64,000 nt of DNA from Alphaproteobacteria bacterium (GTDB taxonomy: Bacteria; Pseudomonadota; Alphaproteobacteria; SHVR01), in contig SHVR01000001.1 of assembly GCA_009694185.1 (NCBI GenBank), positions 1 to 64,000 on the forward strand, read 5' to 3'. The notes beneath the pieces are model-generated. The model was not told the DNA's origin. It did not search any database and saw only the letters and a list, made by a program, of their open reading frames with translations. Positions 1 to 9,582 of the stretch are shown here, piece after piece (positions within the stretch are counted from its first letter, which is position 1; each line of letters opens with the position of its first letter). Both the position numbers and the translations under genes were made by a program.

Positions 1-139
1 GCCGCACCTGCTCCAAACCATCATCAACCCCAAGGCCCGATCCCCGTGAGCGATCACGCCGCCGCCGCTAACCCGACAAAACAAGACCAACCCAAACCCC
101 AGAACCGGTCCAAAAAATGTCGATTACACCAATTTAGAA

Positions 140-718
140 TTGCTGGTGAGGGGGTGCGGATTGGCGGCGGATGAAAGGCGGCCCCGGCGGCCCGAGACGA
201 CCGAGAGCCTGCATGCGGCGGCACTCGCCTATCTGGCCCGCTACGCCAGCTCGACGGCGCATCTGCGCCAGATCCTGTTGCGCCGGCTACGCCGCCGGGC
301 GGCGGACGATCACGCGACCATGGCCGCGGGCGAGCCCCTGATCCCGGGCGTGCTCGACCGCCTGACACAAGCCGGATTGCTCGACGACCGGGAGCACGCG
401 GCGATGCGGGTCGCCAGCCTTCGGCGGCGCGGTGCCTCGGCCCGCGCTATTATCAACGGCCTGGCGCGCGAGGGCATCCACCGCGGGGTGAGCGAGGCGG
501 CGATGGCCGGCAGTACCACCGCCGACGAGCTGGTGGCCGCCATCGCCTATGCCCGCCGCCGCCGGCTCGGGCCGTTCCGCCCGGTGGGTGCGAGGGCGGC
601 CAAGCGCCTGAGCGATCTCCGGGCGCTGGGTCGGGCGGGCTTCGACTATGACGTGGCTCGCGTCGTGGTCGACGCGGGCGATCCCGAGGCGCTCGCCACA
701 CTTGGGGCCGACGGCTGA
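140..718 (+). CDS. recX: RecX-family regulatory protein
   Basis: 192-aa ORF with RecX-like three-helix repeats (LRQILLRRLRRRA..., VLDRLTQAGLLDDREHAAMRVASLRRRGASARAIINGLAREGI). Start uncertain (TTG 140 or GTG 146). Confidence 0.75.
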   Translation: MLVRGCGLAADERRPRRPETTESLHAAALAYLARYASSTAHLRQILLRRLRRRAADDHATMAAGEPLIPGVLDRLTQAGLLDDREHAAMRVASLRRRGASARAIINGLAREGIHRGVSEAAMAGSTTADELVAAIAYARRRRLGPFRPVGARAAKRLSDLRALGRAGFDYDVARVVVDAGDPEALATLGADG

Positions 719-2878
719 GCGGGGCTGCCCACCGCTCGCTCGATGAAGATCGTGCGCGGCGGACCCGAGACCTGGATGCCGCGCGCCTCGAACATTTTCT
801 TCATCCGGCGATTGAATTCACGCCCGACCGCCCATTGCTTGAGCGGCCTGGTCTTGATCCGGGCGCGGATGACGACGCCCGTATCGGTGAACCGCTCGAC
901 ACCCATGATCTCCAAGGGCACCAATATGCTTGGCCCGAACGCGGCATCGGCGCGCAAGTCCTCCGCGACGTCCTCGAGTGCCACGGCGACCCTATCCGTG
1001 TCTTCCTGATAGGAGACACCCACGTCGAGCAGATAATAGGAAAAGTCCTTGCTCATGTTCTCGACGCTGCCGACCTCGCTGAAGGGGATCATGTGGACAC
1101 TGCCCGAGACATCGCGGAGACGAATGGTGCGGATCGAGATCGACTCGACGATGCCGGACCGGCCGCCTACTTTAACCACGTCACCGACGGCCATCTGGTC
1201 CTCGAGCAGGATGAAAACTCCCGTAATGACGTCTTTCACCAGCGTCTGGGCGCCAAAGCCGACCGCCAGGCCAATGATGCCGGCGCCCGCCAACAGTGGG
1301 CCGATGTCGATGCCGATCTCCGACAACATTACCAACACCACGACCGCCCAGAGTGCCACCAGCACGACCCGTCGCATCAGCGGCAGGAGCGTGCGCGCCC
1401 GCCCGCTAACGGCGACCGGGTTCCCGGTCGCCTCCCGCCGCGACATGTAGCGCTCGACGAAGGCACTCATGATCTCGACCAGCAGAAAGGCGATGGCGGC
1501 CAAGAGCGCCACTTTGGCGATGCCGGCGGCGAGCCGCTGGCCCAAGGGCGAGGTCAGCCAATTGAACGTGTCGATGCCCCAAGCCTGGAGGACGACAAGG
1601 ACGGCCAGAAAATTGATCGCATAGCGCAGCAGGGCTTGCAGGATCGGCACATAGCGATTGGCCTGGGCCTCGAGCGTCGGGAAGCGGAGCTTGACGTCAT
1701 CGCCGAGCGCGAAGCTACGCTCGATGACCCGGCGGATGGCCGTGGCAAGGAATTGTGCCGTCAGCATGGCGATGATGGTGACAAGGGTCGCGCGAGCCAC
1801 GAACTCGAAACCGCCGGGGATGTTGAAGGCCCACACCCCATAGACGCCGGTCACATAGATGATCGCCAGCGCATGCCAGACGAGCGCGAGCCGGGCGCGA
1901 ATTTGCTGCCAACCGCCGGCCGGCCCCCCCCTCTACCGGCGCGGGGTCGCCGCATAGCCAGCCAGCCACACGGCCACGGTTCTGGAGGACCACGATGACG
2001 ACGAGCGCCGCGACGATCAGGCCGAACAACCGGTTCAGCAGATCGAAAATCGTGACCGGAAGCCCGAGCAGCAGTAGCGCCTGGTTGAGGACATAGCCGT
2101 AGATCGAAATGCTGGTCAGGCGATGCGCCCAGAGGAACAGATAGTTGGCCGCCTCGTCGCCGATCGGCGTCAGGCGGGGCGCCGGCGCCTGGGGCGCCAA
2201 CAGCATCCGCAAGAGTGCCAGCACGCCCCGCACCAGGGCGTTGGCGTTGACGAGCGCCAGGGCGGCCAGGCGCGTCACATAGGGCGGGTCGGCGAATGAG
2301 AGGGCGATCTGGGCGGCGGCCAAGAAAACCCCGATCGGCACGAGATCGAGGAGAGTGCGCGCGACCAGAAACGTGACCAGAACCAGCAAGCCCTCCTCGG
2401 CCCGTTCCTCGACGAGCCGCCTGGGGTGGGCGAGCAGGCGGACCGCCAGCCGTTCCGCCACGAGGCCGATGCCGATCACGAAAGCAACCGTCAAGAGGGC
2501 GATCAGCCAGGCGCCGCGCCGTTCGGGATCGTGAACGAGCTCGCCGAGCCAATCCCGGAACCGCGACCAGTCGCGGCCGACCGCGGTTGCCGATGCAATC
2601 GCGGCACCCATCGCCTCGAGCCGGTCCGAGAGGGTGGTGAGCAGGCGGGCGCCGAAGGCATCGAGTTCGTTGGCGGGCGCCGGCTTGCTGCCGCGCTGCG
2701 CCGCGATCAGCGCCTTGAGCTGGGCCGTGAGCTTGGCCCGTTCGCCCGGGTCTTCAAGGGTCTGGACCAGGGTATCGAGCTCGCCTTGGCTGACGGGCGC
2801 TTGCGCCAGCGTCGCGGACGAGAGCGTCAACAGAGCGAGGATGGTCAGTGCCTTGCCGAGCACGGCGCCTCTCATCAT
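646..2878 (-). pseudogene. MscS-family mechanosensitive ion channel, split by a frameshift
   Basis: Upstream ORF (1715-2941, signal peptide from about 2878) and downstream ORF (646-1854, 'LLAGAGIIGLAVGFGAQTLVKDVITGVFILLEDQMAVGDVVKVGG') are one MscS protein. The frame is lost at a C8 run at 1924-1931; removing one base restores the frame (VEGGPAGGWQQIRARLALVWHALAIIYVTGVYGVW). Confidence 0.85.
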
Positions 2879-2939
2879 AGCGGGGCCGGCAGCATAGCCG
2901 TTATGCTCGGCCTCAGACCATAACCTCTGGGAGGCATCC

Positions 2940-3755
2940 ATGCCCGATCCCCTGGACGTGTTGCGGCCGGGCTTTGTCTACCCTGAGTGGGAGACGGTGG
3001 TGAGCCAAGCGCGCCAGGCGCGCAAACACCGATGTTGCGACATTGCGGCGGACCTCTATGGCGGACAGGCCGACATCGCCTTCTTCGGCATGGATTCGAT
3101 CCTCGCGACCCGCCATGCCGGCCTGCCGGTCAATGGCAGCGTGCATGTGCGCCAAGTGTTCCGGCTCAAGGACCCCATTCGCATCGATGAGCCGCTCACG
3201 GTCCGGGGCGAGGTCGCCAAAGTGGAGCCCGCCAAGCGCGGCCATGTGGTGTGGTCGAGCTTTCAGTTCGTGCGCCCCGACGGCAGCGCGCCGCTCATCT
3301 CGGACCGGGCCGGCCTCCGGGTCGATCCGGAGGCGGCGGCGCGCGCCAACCAGGTGGGCGACGGCCGCCAAGCAATCGAGCCCGATCCCCGCGCCGGGCT
3401 GCGGCTCTTGTTCGAGAAACAATTGAGTCCGGAAAAGGTCGCGTCCTTCAGCGACGAGGCCGGCAACCTCATTCATTCCGATCCGGCGGTTGCCCGCCAA
3501 TTCGGCTTCCGGGCGCCCATCGCCGCCGGTCTGATGGGCGTGCATTTCGTCCTTGAAGCCTTGGCGCGCCAAGGCGGCCCGCCGGCCGAGCTCGACATGG
3601 AGATGCGCTTCCTCCGGCCGATGTTCTGGGATGATTTGCTCGCCATCTATGGCCGCGACGGACCGGCCGGTACGCTCGAAGAGATCACGATCGTCAACGG
3701 CGCGGGCAAGGCCACCGGCCGCGCTACTGTGACCCATGTCCGTTTCGAGCCGTAA
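2940..3755 (+). CDS. MaoC-like hot-dog dehydratase family protein
   Basis: Double hot-dog type; 'HSDPAVARQFGFRAPIAAGLMGVHF' resembles the MaoC hydratase motif. Confidence 0.7.
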   Translation: MPDPLDVLRPGFVYPEWETVVSQARQARKHRCCDIAADLYGGQADIAFFGMDSILATRHAGLPVNGSVHVRQVFRLKDPIRIDEPLTVRGEVAKVEPAKRGHVVWSSFQFVRPDGSAPLISDRAGLRVDPEAAARANQVGDGRQAIEPDPRAGLRLLFEKQLSPEKVASFSDEAGNLIHSDPAVARQFGFRAPIAAGLMGVHFVLEALARQGGPPAELDMEMRFLRPMFWDDLLAIYGRDGPAGTLEEITIVNGAGKATGRATVTHVRFEP

Positions 3756-3760
3756 GCGGG

Positions 3761-4447
3761 CTATCCGCCAGCCTTGAACCGGGTTTCTTTCCACCCCCAG
3801 ACGCCCACGACCAAGCAGCCGGCGCCGAACCACCCGAAAATCAACACATATGTTATGGCCCAGTCGACCCAATGTTCGAATAACTCACTGCCCTTCCAGA
3901 CGACGCCAAAGACCGGTGGCTCGTTCGGTGCCGAGAGTCGTCGAAGTGTCGGTATCCGGCCGCCGAGATTCGCCGATAATTCCCTCTCGATGCGGTCGGG
4001 GATTGCAAGCGCCCGTTGCGCGGGGTCGGCGCGGGCGGCAATACGGCGGCTGAATTCGGCGTAAAGGCGGGCGTATTCGGCTGCGGCTTGCTCGCGGTTC
4101 ATGCCGCCATAGGGGTCGGCGGGTTGCGGCGACGGGGTGCTCACCAAGAAGAGCGTGCATTCCCAGAGCGTGAAACCTGTCCGACGGGTCCCGTACTGCC
4201 GCTCCGCGCAGTGCACTTGGGAAACGGTGGGTACACCTTCGCTCGTGCCGGCACCAAAGAAGGCGCGGGTGTCCGGCCACAGCATCGGCCCATCGGACAT
4301 GAAGAGCTGCGCCGGCATGAGGAGCAGGCAGAGCGCGCCGCCCGGGAAAAGGACGAAGCCCGCGATGGCACGGAACGCCCACCGCCGGGCCCGGTCGTCA
4401 ATTACCGGCGGGCGTTGGGTTGATTGATTGGGCTCGGAAATCGTCAA
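3761..4447 (-). CDS. Hypothetical membrane protein with two TM segments
   Basis: ORF 3761-4588 with hydrophobic segments near both ends. A TTG at 4447 is a possible start that avoids overlap with the divergent gene at 4551. Confidence 0.5.
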   Translation of the reverse strand: MTISEPNQSTQRPPVIDDRARRWAFRAIAGFVLFPGGALCLLLMPAQLFMSDGPMLWPDTRAFFGAGTSEGVPTVSQVHCAERQYGTRRTGFTLWECTLFLVSTPSPQPADPYGGMNREQAAAEYARLYAEFSRRIAARADPAQRALAIPDRIERELSANLGGRIPTLRRLSAPNEPPVFGVVWKGSELFEHWVDWAITYVLIFGWFGAGCLVVGVWGWKETRFKAGG

Positions 4448-4550
4448 ATGGTTCCCGGGCAGGCCCCGTTCAGGATCACAGCTTACCGCCGGAATATGGC
4501 AACCCGCATTTGTTTGACGCCAGGGCGCCGGAGCGGCACCATGGCGCGCC

Positions 4551-5621
4551 ATGATAGCCATCCCGCCCGGCGGCATCGACTGCGACATTCACCCGGCCGT
4601 GCCGGGGCTAGGGGCGTTGCTGCCTTACCTCGCCGACCATTGGCGCGAGAGCGTGGTGCAGCGGGGCATGCATGAACTCGAGTCGATCGCCTATCCGAAG
4701 AATGCGCCGCTCACTTCCAGGCCGGATTGGCGCGGGGCCGGGGGACTGCCCGGTGGCGATCTCGACCAGCTCCGCGCCCAGGCGCTCGGGCCCTTCGGCA
4801 CCAGCCTCGCGATCTGCAATTGCCTTTACGGCGTGCAGCTTCTCTTCAGCGAGGACCTGGCGGCGGGTTTTGCCAGCGCCATCAACGACTGGGTGCGCCG
4901 GGAATGGCTCGACCCGGAGCCCCGCCTCCGCGCCTCGATCGTGGTGCCGGTGCAGAACCCGGAGATGGCGGTCAACGAGATCGAGCGCCTGGCCGCCGAC
5001 AAGCGCTTCGTCCAAATACTGATGCTGGTGATGGGCGAAATGCCGCTCGGCCGGCGGCATTATTGGCCGATCTATGCGGCGGCCGAACGGCACGGCCTCC
5101 CCATCGGCATTCACGCCGGCAGCGGCTACCGTCATCCGGTCACGGGCGTCGGCTGGCCCTCCTATTACAGCGAGGACTATGCCAACCAGGCGGTCGCCTT
5201 CCAGTCGGCCTTGACCAGCCTGGTTTGCGAAGGCGTCTTCGCCAAGTTTCCCGGCCTCAAGGTGGTGTTAATCGAAAGCGGCTTTACTTGGCTGCCGGCC
5301 CATCTCTGGCGGCTGAACAAGTTCTGGCGGGGCTTGCGCATGGAAGTGCCCTGGGTCGATCGGCCGCCCGCCGAGATCGTGCGCGACCATGTGCGCCTGA
5401 CGCTCCAGCCGGTCGATAGCCCGCCCCAGCACGAACAGCTCGAGCGGCTCATGGAACATATGGGATCGGACGCGATGCTGCTATTCTCGACCGACTATCC
5501 GCACTGGCATTTCGAGGGGACGCAAGCGCTGCCCGAGGGCCTGCCGGGCGCGCTCATCCACAAGATCATGGTCGATAACCCGCGGGCGACGTATGCCCGC
5601 TTGACGGAGGCGCTGGCATGA
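4551..5621 (+). CDS. Amidohydrolase family (amidohydrolase-2 / ACMSD-like TIM barrel)
   Basis: 'DCDIHP' N-terminal metal motif, 'GIHAGSGYRHP', 'FSTDYPHWHFEG' near the C terminus. Confidence 0.85.
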   Translation: MIAIPPGGIDCDIHPAVPGLGALLPYLADHWRESVVQRGMHELESIAYPKNAPLTSRPDWRGAGGLPGGDLDQLRAQALGPFGTSLAICNCLYGVQLLFSEDLAAGFASAINDWVRREWLDPEPRLRASIVVPVQNPEMAVNEIERLAADKRFVQILMLVMGEMPLGRRHYWPIYAAAERHGLPIGIHAGSGYRHPVTGVGWPSYYSEDYANQAVAFQSALTSLVCEGVFAKFPGLKVVLIESGFTWLPAHLWRLNKFWRGLRMEVPWVDRPPAEIVRDHVRLTLQPVDSPPQHEQLERLMEHMGSDAMLLFSTDYPHWHFEGTQALPEGLPGALIHKIMVDNPRATYARLTEALA

Positions 5622-6733
5622 CGGTGCAGCTTTTGGAGCGTCGGGCGACCCAACCGGCGGCGGCGGTCAAGATGGCGATCGCCGACTGCGACATCCATCC
5701 GAGCCCGAAGTCGATGGAGAAGGAGGTCTATCCTTATCTGGAGAAGCGCTGGCAGCGTCATCTGGAGACCTATGGCGTACGGCCGCGCCAGGGCTTTGCC
5801 AATGGCCCCGCCTTTCCGAAGGGCCAGCCGGACGCATCCCGGCGCGACGCCTATCCGCCCAATGGCGGCCGGCCGGGCAGCGATCTCGACTTCATGCGCC
5901 AGCAGCATCTCGACCCCTACAATGTGCAGCTCGGCATCCTCAATCCCTTGCGCGGCGGCCAGGGCGTGCAGAATGGCGACTTCTCCGCCGCCTTGTGCCG
6001 GGCGATCAATGACTGGCAGATCGCCGAATGGACCAGCAAGGAGCCGCGCCTCAAAGGCTCGGTGGTGGTTCCCTACGAGGACGCGGCCGCGTCCGCCGCC
6101 GAGATCGACGCCCGCGCCGGCGATACCAACTTCGCCCAGGTGCTGGTGCTGAGCCGCACCGCCGAGCCCTTGGGCCAGCGGCGCTACTGGCCGATCTACG
6201 AGGCGGCGGCGCGCGCCAAACTTCCGGTCGCGGTGCATGCTTTTGGTTACGGTGGCTTTCCGGTCACCGGCGGCGGCTGGCCTTCCTACTATATCGAAGA
6301 GATGGTCGGCCACGCCCAGTGCAACCAGTCGGTGCTGACCAGCATGGTGATGGAGGGCATCTTCGAGCGCCTGCCCACCCTCAAGGTGATCCTGGTGGAG
6401 GGCGGCTTTGCCTGGCTGCCGGCGCTTGCCTGGCGCCTCGACAAGGTGTGGACGCGGCTTCGCGACGAGACGCCGCACGTCAAGCGCCCGCCATCGAGCT
6501 ATATCCGCCAGCAGGTCTGGGTCACGAGCCAGCCGACCGAGGAGCCGGAGCCGCGCCGCCACCTCTTGGATACGATCGAATGGATGGGCTGGGACCGCCT
6601 CTTGTTCGCGACCGACTATCCCCATTGGGACTTCGACGATCCGACCCAGGTGCTTCCCCCCCGCGTCGGCGAACAACAGCGCCGCCAGTTCTTCATGGAG
6701 AACGCGCGGGCGGTCTACGGGATTACTGGATGA
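5618..6733 (+). CDS. Amidohydrolase family, paralogue of the preceding gene
   Basis: 'ADCDIHPSP', 'AVHAFGYGG', 'LFATDYPHWDFDDP'; 4-nt ATGA overlap with the upstream gene. Confidence 0.85.
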   Translation: MTVQLLERRATQPAAAVKMAIADCDIHPSPKSMEKEVYPYLEKRWQRHLETYGVRPRQGFANGPAFPKGQPDASRRDAYPPNGGRPGSDLDFMRQQHLDPYNVQLGILNPLRGGQGVQNGDFSAALCRAINDWQIAEWTSKEPRLKGSVVVPYEDAAASAAEIDARAGDTNFAQVLVLSRTAEPLGQRRYWPIYEAAARAKLPVAVHAFGYGGFPVTGGGWPSYYIEEMVGHAQCNQSVLTSMVMEGIFERLPTLKVILVEGGFAWLPALAWRLDKVWTRLRDETPHVKRPPSSYIRQQVWVTSQPTEEPEPRRHLLDTIEWMGWDRLLFATDYPHWDFDDPTQVLPPRVGEQQRRQFFMENARAVYGITG

Positions 6734-7143
6734 GCCGGCATGTGATCGCCGCTACCCGCGATCTGCCGCCGGGTGGGCGGCGGGTTGTCACGATCAAGGG
6801 GCGGGCGATCGCCATTTTCAACATCGCGGGCGAATATTTCGGCCTCCTAAACCGCTGTCCGCACCAGGGCGGCAATCTCGGCGAGGGCCGGCTGATCGGC
6901 CTGGTGGAATCGGGCGAGCCGGGCGACTATCGCTATTCGCGCCCGGGCGAGATTCTGCGTTGCCCGTGGCATGGCTGGGAGTTCGACCTGCGCAGCGGGA
7001 GATCGCGCTGCGATCCGGCGCGCATCCAGGCGAAGTGCTTTGCCGTCCGCGTGGCACCTGGCGAGGCGCTCGGCGAGGGCGACTATGTCCTCGAGACCTT
7101 CCCGGTGACGGTCGAGGAAAATTATGTCGTCGTCGAGGTCTGA
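6730..7143 (+). CDS. Rieske [2Fe-2S] domain protein
   Basis: Rieske ligands 'CPHQGG' and 'CPWHGWEFDLRSG'; ATGA overlap with the upstream gene. Confidence 0.9.
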   Translation: MSRHVIAATRDLPPGGRRVVTIKGRAIAIFNIAGEYFGLLNRCPHQGGNLGEGRLIGLVESGEPGDYRYSRPGEILRCPWHGWEFDLRSGRSRCDPARIQAKCFAVRVAPGEALGEGDYVLETFPVTVEENYVVVEV

Positions 7144-7156
7144 GAGCCGTTTGTAA

Positions 7157-8116
7157 ATGTCAGGCGACCTGTTCCCGTTGCTCGAGGCGAACGCGATCGG
7201 CATGCTGCCGGTCGACGGATTGCACCAGCTCTATTGGGAAGAAAGCGGCAATCGCCGGGGCGTTCCCGTGGTCTTCCTGCATGGTGGGCCCGGCGCCGGC
7301 TGCACGCCCGCCTATCGGCGCTTCTTCGATCCGGCCGTGTATCGCATCGTCCTGTTCGATCAGCGCGGCGCCGGCCGCTCGCGGCCCGCCGCCGAGGTCC
7401 GCCACAATACGCTCCGCGACTTGATCGCCGATCTGGAGAGCCTCCGCCGGCATCTTGCCATCGAGCGCTGGCTGATCTTCGGCGGTTCCTGGGGCAGCAC
7501 GCTCGCACTGGCTTATGGCCAGGCTCATCCCGAGCGCTGCCTCGGCTTCGTGCTGCGCGGGATCTTCCTTGGCGCCCGGTCGGAGGTGGAGTGGTTTCTC
7601 TACCGCATGGGCGCCATCTATCCCGAGGCGGCCCGCGCCTTCCGGCAACCGATCCCCGAGGCCGAGCGTGGCGACCTGCTGGAGGCATATCATCGCCGGC
7701 TGGTCGATCCCGATCCGCTGGTGCATATGCCGGCGGCGCGCGCCTGGAGCCGCTATGAGGGCGCCTGCTCGACGCTGCGCCACAACCCGCGGACCGTGTC
7801 GGCGCTGACGGGCGACACGGCGGCGCTGGCGCTCGCCCGCATCGAGGCACATTATTTCGTCAACGACCTGTTCCTCGAACCCGACCAGCTCATCCGCGAC
7901 CTGCCGCGTATCCGCCATCTGCCCTGCACCATCGTCCAGGGCCGCTATGACATCGTCTGCCCGCCCGTGACCGCCGAACGGCTGGCCACGACCTGGCCCG
8001 AGGCGCAGTACACGCTGGTCGAAGACGCCGGCCACTCGGCCATGGAACCCGGCACCCGCTCGGCGCTCGTCGCCGCCACCGAGCGCTTGAAGGCGCGCCT
8101 GGCGGACGCGGCGTGA
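7157..8116 (+). CDS. pip: Prolyl aminopeptidase (proline iminopeptidase), alpha/beta hydrolase
   Basis: 'HGGPGAGCTPAYRRFFDPAVYRIVLFDQRGAGRS' and 'GGSWGSTLALAYGQAHPE' are diagnostic of the family. Confidence 0.92.
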   Translation: MSGDLFPLLEANAIGMLPVDGLHQLYWEESGNRRGVPVVFLHGGPGAGCTPAYRRFFDPAVYRIVLFDQRGAGRSRPAAEVRHNTLRDLIADLESLRRHLAIERWLIFGGSWGSTLALAYGQAHPERCLGFVLRGIFLGARSEVEWFLYRMGAIYPEAARAFRQPIPEAERGDLLEAYHRRLVDPDPLVHMPAARAWSRYEGACSTLRHNPRTVSALTGDTAALALARIEAHYFVNDLFLEPDQLIRDLPRIRHLPCTIVQGRYDIVCPPVTAERLATTWPEAQYTLVEDAGHSAMEPGTRSALVAATERLKARLADAA

Positions 8117-8143
8117 GGGCCGGTATCAGTCGGGGGGCTTGCC

Positions 8144-8728
8144 GTGGCCGGGGTTTGCCCGGATCATGCGCCGGCTCTAATGGCCTGTGAACGCGAGGGG
8201 GCGGGCGTGCGGCGATTTCGGTGGATCATGGGGGGGCTAGCCGGTGCGCTGTGCCTGGCGGGCGTGGCGCTGGCGGGTGCGGCGATGGCGGACGACGACC
8301 CGAGCTTCCTGGCCTTCAGTGCCGGCGCTTACGACGTCTCCAAGGATCGGACGGCGGGCGAATTCCGGGTCGAATATCGGGGCCGCAAGCTGTTCGGCCC
8401 GGTCAAGCCGCTCCTGGGTGTCATGACCACGAGCGACAGCGCGCTGTATGGCTATTTCGGGCTCGGCGTCGACATCTTCTTCGGCCCGCGCATCGTGCTC
8501 TTGCCGAGCGCCTCGGCCGGCCTCTATGACGATGGCCACGGCAAGCCGCTCGGCCATGTGGTGGAATTTCGCACCGGCGCCGAACTCGCCTACCGGTTCG
8601 ACGACCGCTCGCGCATCGGTATCGCCATCCATCACATCTCGAACGCCAGCCTCGGCAACAAGAATCCCGGCGAGGAGTCGGTGGTCATCACCTATGCGGT
8701 GCCGCTCGAGAAGATCATCGGCCGCTGA
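8144..8728 (+). CDS. Acyloxyacyl hydrolase (PagL-like lipid A 3-O-deacylase)
   Basis: Signal peptide, beta-barrel-like C-terminal half, 'AIHHISNASLGNKNPGEES' resembling the PagL His-Ser active-site strand. Confidence 0.75.
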   Translation: MAGVCPDHAPALMACEREGAGVRRFRWIMGGLAGALCLAGVALAGAAMADDDPSFLAFSAGAYDVSKDRTAGEFRVEYRGRKLFGPVKPLLGVMTTSDSALYGYFGLGVDIFFGPRIVLLPSASAGLYDDGHGKPLGHVVEFRTGAELAYRFDDRSRIGIAIHHISNASLGNKNPGEESVVITYAVPLEKIIGR

Positions 8729-8743
8729 GAATATGTTTGATAA

Positions 8744-8820
8744 GCGCCCGTAGCTCAGCAGGATAGAGCACAGGATTCCTAATCCTGGGGTCGTGGGTTC
8801 GAATCCCGCCGGGCGCGCCA
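8744..8820 (+). tRNA. tRNA-Arg(CCT)
   Basis: Complete cloverleaf with encoded CCA: acceptor GCGCCCG/CGGGCGC, anticodon stem CAGGA/TCCTG, loop TTCCTAA, T arm GTGGG-TTCGAAT-CCCGC. Confidence 0.95.
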
Positions 8821-8893
8821 AAGAGTTTCAGCAGAGAATCTCTGCCGCTCGCTGAAGAGTGCAAGCCGCGCTATATCGTTGTACGATTATTGT

Positions 8894-8920
8894 TTGACGA
8901 TAACTGTGTAACGGTATAAA
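8894..8920 (+). promoter_or_regulatory. Putative sigma70-like promoter of higBA
   Basis: TTGACG (8894-8899), 15-bp spacer, TATAAA (8915-8920), immediately before the higB ATG at 8928. Confidence 0.5.
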
Positions 8921-8927
8921 GGCTTGC

Positions 8928-9209
8928 ATGATCAAGACCTGGAAAAATACCGCCACCCGCCGTTTGCTCGATAGCGGCAAGAACAGGTTTTCCGGACTTG
9001 ATGTCGCGAAGGCTCAGACCCGCTTGGCCCAAATTCATGCCATGGACACCCTGGACGAACTCAGTCCCTTGAAAAGCGTTGGGCTGCACAAGTTGACCGG
9101 CAGCTATCGCGGCTTTTGGGCAATCACCGTGAATGGCCGTTACCGGGTTGTTTTCCGATTCAAGGACGGTGATGCATACGACGTCGAAGTTACCGATTAC
9201 CACAAGTGA
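8928..9209 (+). CDS. higB: HigB-type toxin (RelE/ParE superfamily)
   Basis: 93 aa: 'MIKTWKNTATRRLLDSG...LHKLTGSYRGFWAITVNGRYRVVFRFKDGDAYDVEVTDYHK', typical plasmid-maintenance killer protein. Confidence 0.92.
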   Translation: MIKTWKNTATRRLLDSGKNRFSGLDVAKAQTRLAQIHAMDTLDELSPLKSVGLHKLTGSYRGFWAITVNGRYRVVFRFKDGDAYDVEVTDYHK

Positions 9210-9246
9210 TCGGATCGCCCCGAGGGGTGTGCAAGAGGAAGGATTG

Positions 9247-9528
9247 ATGATGGTTCCTGTCCATCCCGGACGTGCTCTCGCGGACGAGCTTGAGGCGCGC
9301 AATATGACCGCTAACGCCCTTGCCCAGGCGCTCCGCGTCACCCCGAGCCGCATTGGCGAGATCATCGCCGGCAAGCGGGCCATCACGGCCGAGACAGCGG
9401 TTCGCCTCGGACGTTACCTCGGCACGGGCCCCGGACTATGGGTGCGTATGCAAGGCAACTATGACATCGCCAAGGTCGAGCAAGACCTGGGCGCGAGGAT
9501 TGCCAAGGAAGTCGAGCAAGCCGCTTGA
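9247..9528 (+). CDS. higA: HigA-family antitoxin (XRE HTH)
   Basis: 'MMVPVHPGRALADELEARNMTANALAQALRVTPSRIGEIIAGKRAITAETAVRLGRYLG'; directly downstream of higB. Confidence 0.92.
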   Translation: MMVPVHPGRALADELEARNMTANALAQALRVTPSRIGEIIAGKRAITAETAVRLGRYLGTGPGLWVRMQGNYDIAKVEQDLGARIAKEVEQAA

Positions 9529-9582
9529 AGCAGCGTCAATCGCCGGCCGATCACCCTATGTCTGGCGAATTTCCGCCCATGA

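Noticed and set aside
1-53. Possible C-terminal fragment of a preceding CDS (…PHLLQTIINPKARSP, stop at 47-49)
   Set aside because: Only about 15 codons are visible; cannot be assigned.
8237-8821. 194-aa minus-strand ORF beginning MARPAGFEPTTPGLGILCSILLSYGR
   Set aside because: False translation of tRNA-Arg(CCT) and antisense of the PagL-like gene.
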